Shown: piece by piece, positions 4,063-5,753 of the stretch | How the letters are laid out: the number at the start of each line of letters is the position of its first letter | Position numbering within the stretch: position 1 is the first letter of the stretch | Source: Methanomethylovorans sp. | Lineage (GTDB): Archaea > Halobacteriota > Methanosarcinia > Methanosarcinales > Methanosarcinaceae | Direction of reading: 5' to 3' | Length of the DNA: 5,753 nt | Assembly (NCBI GenBank): GCA_020854785.1 | Contig: JAHFZE010000043.1 | Coordinates: forward strand, 1-5,753 | Made by a program: the position numbers and the translations under genes | The notes under the pieces: model-generated | Told to the model about the DNA's origin: nothing | Databases searched by the model: none | The model's input: the letters and a program-made list of their open reading frames with translations, nothing else

Positions 4063-5523
4063 TCAGGCTTTGCTTTTGGATAAATGCACTTCATGCTGGG
4101 AGTAGAACCACAGCGGAATGTACAGACCCAGCACAATGAAACCCACGATCGTAGAGGTCCAGCCGATCTCAAGGCTGTTGAGATAGACTATACCAATAAG
4201 ACACAGAGGCAGGTTGAAAAGACCAAAGAGCAGTGCAACGTTCTTCCAGCCGGATGGTGCCTTGAAAGGTCTGTCCAGAGCAGCAAGTCTTGGGTTCGCC
4301 TTGGCCTTAACGTATGCGAACAGGCTGATACCGTTAGCGCAGACATATCCTATGGCAGATGCCGCCAGAATAGCAGTAGGTGTACCGAAAGATATGAGCG
4401 CCAGGTTGAACAGAGCTATAACTATCATAGCGAATACGGGTGTTCCATTCGCATTGATCTTACCAAATATACGTGGAAGGTTGCCTTCGGTTGCCATGGA
4501 GTGCATAGCCCTTGCAGATCCCAGGAAAGCTGTCTGAATGATAAGTACCATTGCTGCCACAAGCATGATGATGGATATGTATGTACCAATGGTACCCAAT
4601 GCAGCCTGTGCCAGCGGCAACATGGGTGAAACTGGTTGTGCAAGCACTCCTTCTACACCCAGGGTCCCTGTAACCGCTGCCTGGACAAGTACATAGGTGA
4701 ACAGACAGACTGCACCACAACTGAACAAAGCCTTGGGAACGTCTGAACCCGGTTTCTTATATTCAGGACCATATATGGCCGCTGTTTCCCAGGCGCATGC
4801 GCTCCACTGTGCCATTGCAAAAATACCCAGCAGGATAAGGATATGATGTACATCCCATGCCCAGTCTGCCGGGAACCATGAACCAGTAATGTTAGACAGT
4901 ACAAAGTCACCGGTCGCAAAGGGAGATAATGTGATGATCGCCAGTGGTGCCAGGGACAGGAAAGCAAGTATATATCCCATGGTTGCACCGCTTGAAAGCC
5001 CTCTGGAATTGATTATCAGCAGGCCTGCAAATATCACAACACCGGAAGCAAGGGACAGACTGTATGCTGAATACCCGGAAAGTGCCGGGATCAGACCCTG
5101 AAGATAACTTCCCACAAGGATAGCGAAAATAGCGAGCACAGGGTTCCATGCGAACCAGTAGCTCCATGCACTGAAGCCCCCTATGAGATTACCTTTGTCG
5201 TATTTTTCTGTGCCGTCCCCTTTGAACACATTCTGGGCAAATCCGGGCAGCCCGGAAGCATTAGGGAATGTTGTGGCAAGTTCTCCGTATGCAAGGTTCT
5301 GCATAAAACCCTGGAACACGGAAAGACCCCACACGATAATTGCAAATGAGTATAGATAACTTGCAAAATAACCTATAGATGGTAATATAAGGAGAGGTAC
5401 ACCAATGGCAATAGCAAGACCCTGCTTCCAGTCAATGGTCCGTTCCAGACTGCCGCCTTCACATACGACCTTGGAACATTGCGCTGCTTGCTGCCAGTCC
5501 ACTCCTTCTTCTTTAGAAGCCAT
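4063..5523 (-). CDS. mtbP: APC-family permease, putative dimethylamine transporter
   Basis: This 486-residue integral membrane protein belongs to the amino acid-polyamine-cation superfamily, in the form found beside methylamine methyltransferase genes of Methanosarcinaceae. About 12 hydrophobic segments are visible, near residues 34-53, 58-75, 115-140, 150-172, 179-203, 230-255, 270-293, 313-335, 360-380, 385-405, 430-452 and 455-475. The first contains the family's Gly-rich unwound stretch (AIAIGVP). It is followed by the conserved loop YGELATTFPNASGLPGFAQ and, between segments 8 and 9, by GSARAMHSMATEGNLPRIFGKIN, typical of APC carriers. The start is the ATG at 5523, six bases after GGAGTGAT. 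A GTG three codons upstream lies inside that site and is rejected. The gene follows mtbB by 116 bases on the same strand and is likely co-transcribed, so dimethylamine is the natural substrate guess. The symbol rests on this context; the sequence alone shows only a methylamine-type APC carrier. A terminator closes the unit. Confidence 0.92.
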   Translation of the reverse strand: MASKEEGVDWQQAAQCSKVVCEGGSLERTIDWKQGLAIAIGVPLLILPSIGYFASYLYSFAIIVWGLSVFQGFMQNLAYGELATTFPNASGLPGFAQNVFKGDGTEKYDKGNLIGGFSAWSYWFAWNPVLAIFAILVGSYLQGLIPALSGYSAYSLSLASGVVIFAGLLIINSRGLSSGATMGYILAFLSLAPLAIITLSPFATGDFVLSNITGSWFPADWAWDVHHILILLGIFAMAQWSACAWETAAIYGPEYKKPGSDVPKALFSCGAVCLFTYVLVQAAVTGTLGVEGVLAQPVSPMLPLAQAALGTIGTYISIIMLVAAMVLIIQTAFLGSARAMHSMATEGNLPRIFGKINANGTPVFAMIVIALFNLALISFGTPTAILAASAIGYVCANGISLFAYVKAKANPRLAALDRPFKAPSGWKNVALLFGLFNLPLCLIGIVYLNSLEIGWTSTIVGFIVLGLYIPLWFYSQHEVHLSKSKA

Positions 5524-5534
5524 AATTATCACTC
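5524..5534 (-). promoter_or_regulatory. Ribosome binding site deciding the permease start
   Basis: The minus strand reads AAAGGAGTGAT followed by AATT and the ATG at 5523. The match to the archaeal anti-Shine-Dalgarno sequence runs across the alternative in-frame GTG (5530-5532), so that GTG cannot be the usual start. Confidence 0.7.
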
Positions 5535-5587
5535 CTTTATTTTAACTACTCTACTTAGCTGATCCTATCCAATCTATATGAGAGAAG

Positions 5588-5624
5588 AAAGGCCGTTCCC
5601 CTGCACCGCAAGTTTCCGGCCTCT
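5588..5624 (-). promoter_or_regulatory. Structured stem-loop in the mtbB-mtbP spacer
   Basis: On the minus strand AGAGGCCG (5617-5624) pairs with CGGCCTTT (5588-5595), with one G·T wobble. Inside, a second stem CTTGC/GCAGG forms around a three-base loop, separated from the first by a symmetric purine internal loop (GAAA opposite GGAA). The lower arm runs into pyrimidine-rich TTTCTTCTCTC. It could be a partial terminator that lowers permease expression relative to the methyltransferase, a processing or stability element, or the end of the mtbB unit. Confidence 0.55.
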
Positions 5625-5639
5625 GCGACCTGAACTAAG

Positions 5640-5753
5640 TTATTTCAGTTTCCCTCTGAACTTCTCGCAGCAGTTGATCTTGATATCAAGCAGCTTCTCG
5701 ATGTTCATCTTCGCCGCAAGTCCCTTTGGGCTGCCTGCAACAGACGTTACGAC
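5640..5753 (-). CDS. mtbB: Dimethylamine methyltransferase MtbB, carboxy-terminal fragment
   Basis: Only the last 37 residues are in the window; the gene continues past the right edge. The frame reads [20 protein letters not shown] followed by [17 protein letters not shown] and a TAA stop. From memory this closely matches the conserved carboxy end of MtbB, which has a [24 protein letters not shown] segment, and it is unlike the ends of MtmB or MttB. MtbB transfers a methyl group from dimethylamine to the cognate corrinoid protein MtbC, which supplies methyl-coenzyme M synthesis for methanogenesis. Full-length MtbB is normally about 467 residues and carries pyrrolysine at an in-frame amber codon. 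That codon lies outside the window, so it cannot be checked. The neighbouring permease of methylamine type supports the assignment. Confidence 0.8.
   Translation of the reverse strand, partial: VVTSVAGSPKGLAAKMNIEKLLDIKINCCEKFRGKLK

Noticed and set aside
4084..4629. Long plus-strand open frame of 181 codons, with several others opposite the permease gene
   Set aside because: It is antisense to a clear 12-segment membrane protein, has Cys/His/Gln-rich composition typical of a shadow frame, and matches no family.

Overview
The window looks like chromosomal DNA of a methylotrophic methanogenic archaeon, probably Methanosarcinaceae (Methanolobus, Methanomethylovorans, Methanococcoides or Methanosarcina type). 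The main reason is the right edge: a carboxy-terminal fragment that reads like dimethylamine methyltransferase MtbB, followed on the same strand by a methylamine-type APC permease. Archaeal TATA boxes, GGAG/GGTG-type ribosome binding sites, an apparently leaderless gene and a TTG start fit this. The genus is inference.

Left to right: (1) 1-1295, minus strand: a long gene running off the left edge, with no internal stop over 431 codons. It appears to combine an Hfq/LSm-like amino-terminal domain, a TPR-like helical middle and a cold-shock-like domain, so a multidomain RNA-binding protein is predicted. (2) 1296-1680: a 385-base divergent intergenic region with a run of inverted repeats and the promoters of the two flanking genes. 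(3) 1681-2280, plus strand: a CARF-winged-helix protein of the Csa3 type, preceded by a TATA box placed for leaderless transcription. (4) 2412-2837, minus: an FKBP-type (SlyD-like) prolyl isomerase with a TTG start and a terminator facing gene 3. (5) 2838-3267: non-coding, with a degenerate inverted repeat whose arms have an 8-base period, a TATA box and a terminator-like hairpin. (6) 3268-3909, minus: a flavodoxin-fold NAD(P)H:quinone oxidoreductase. (7) 4063-5523, minus: an APC-family permease, probably for dimethylamine, ending at a strong terminator. (8) 5640-5753, minus: the 3' end of mtbB.

The right part is a methylamine module: MtbB demethylates dimethylamine to feed methanogenesis and the permease would bring in the substrate. 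The oxidoreductase and prolyl isomerase look like separate housekeeping or stress units on the same strand. The left part is the least ordinary: a predicted RNA-binding LSm/TPR/CSD protein transcribed divergently from a predicted nucleotide-sensing CARF regulator, across DNA dense in inverted repeats. No CRISPR array, cas nuclease, tRNA, rRNA or insertion sequence was seen.
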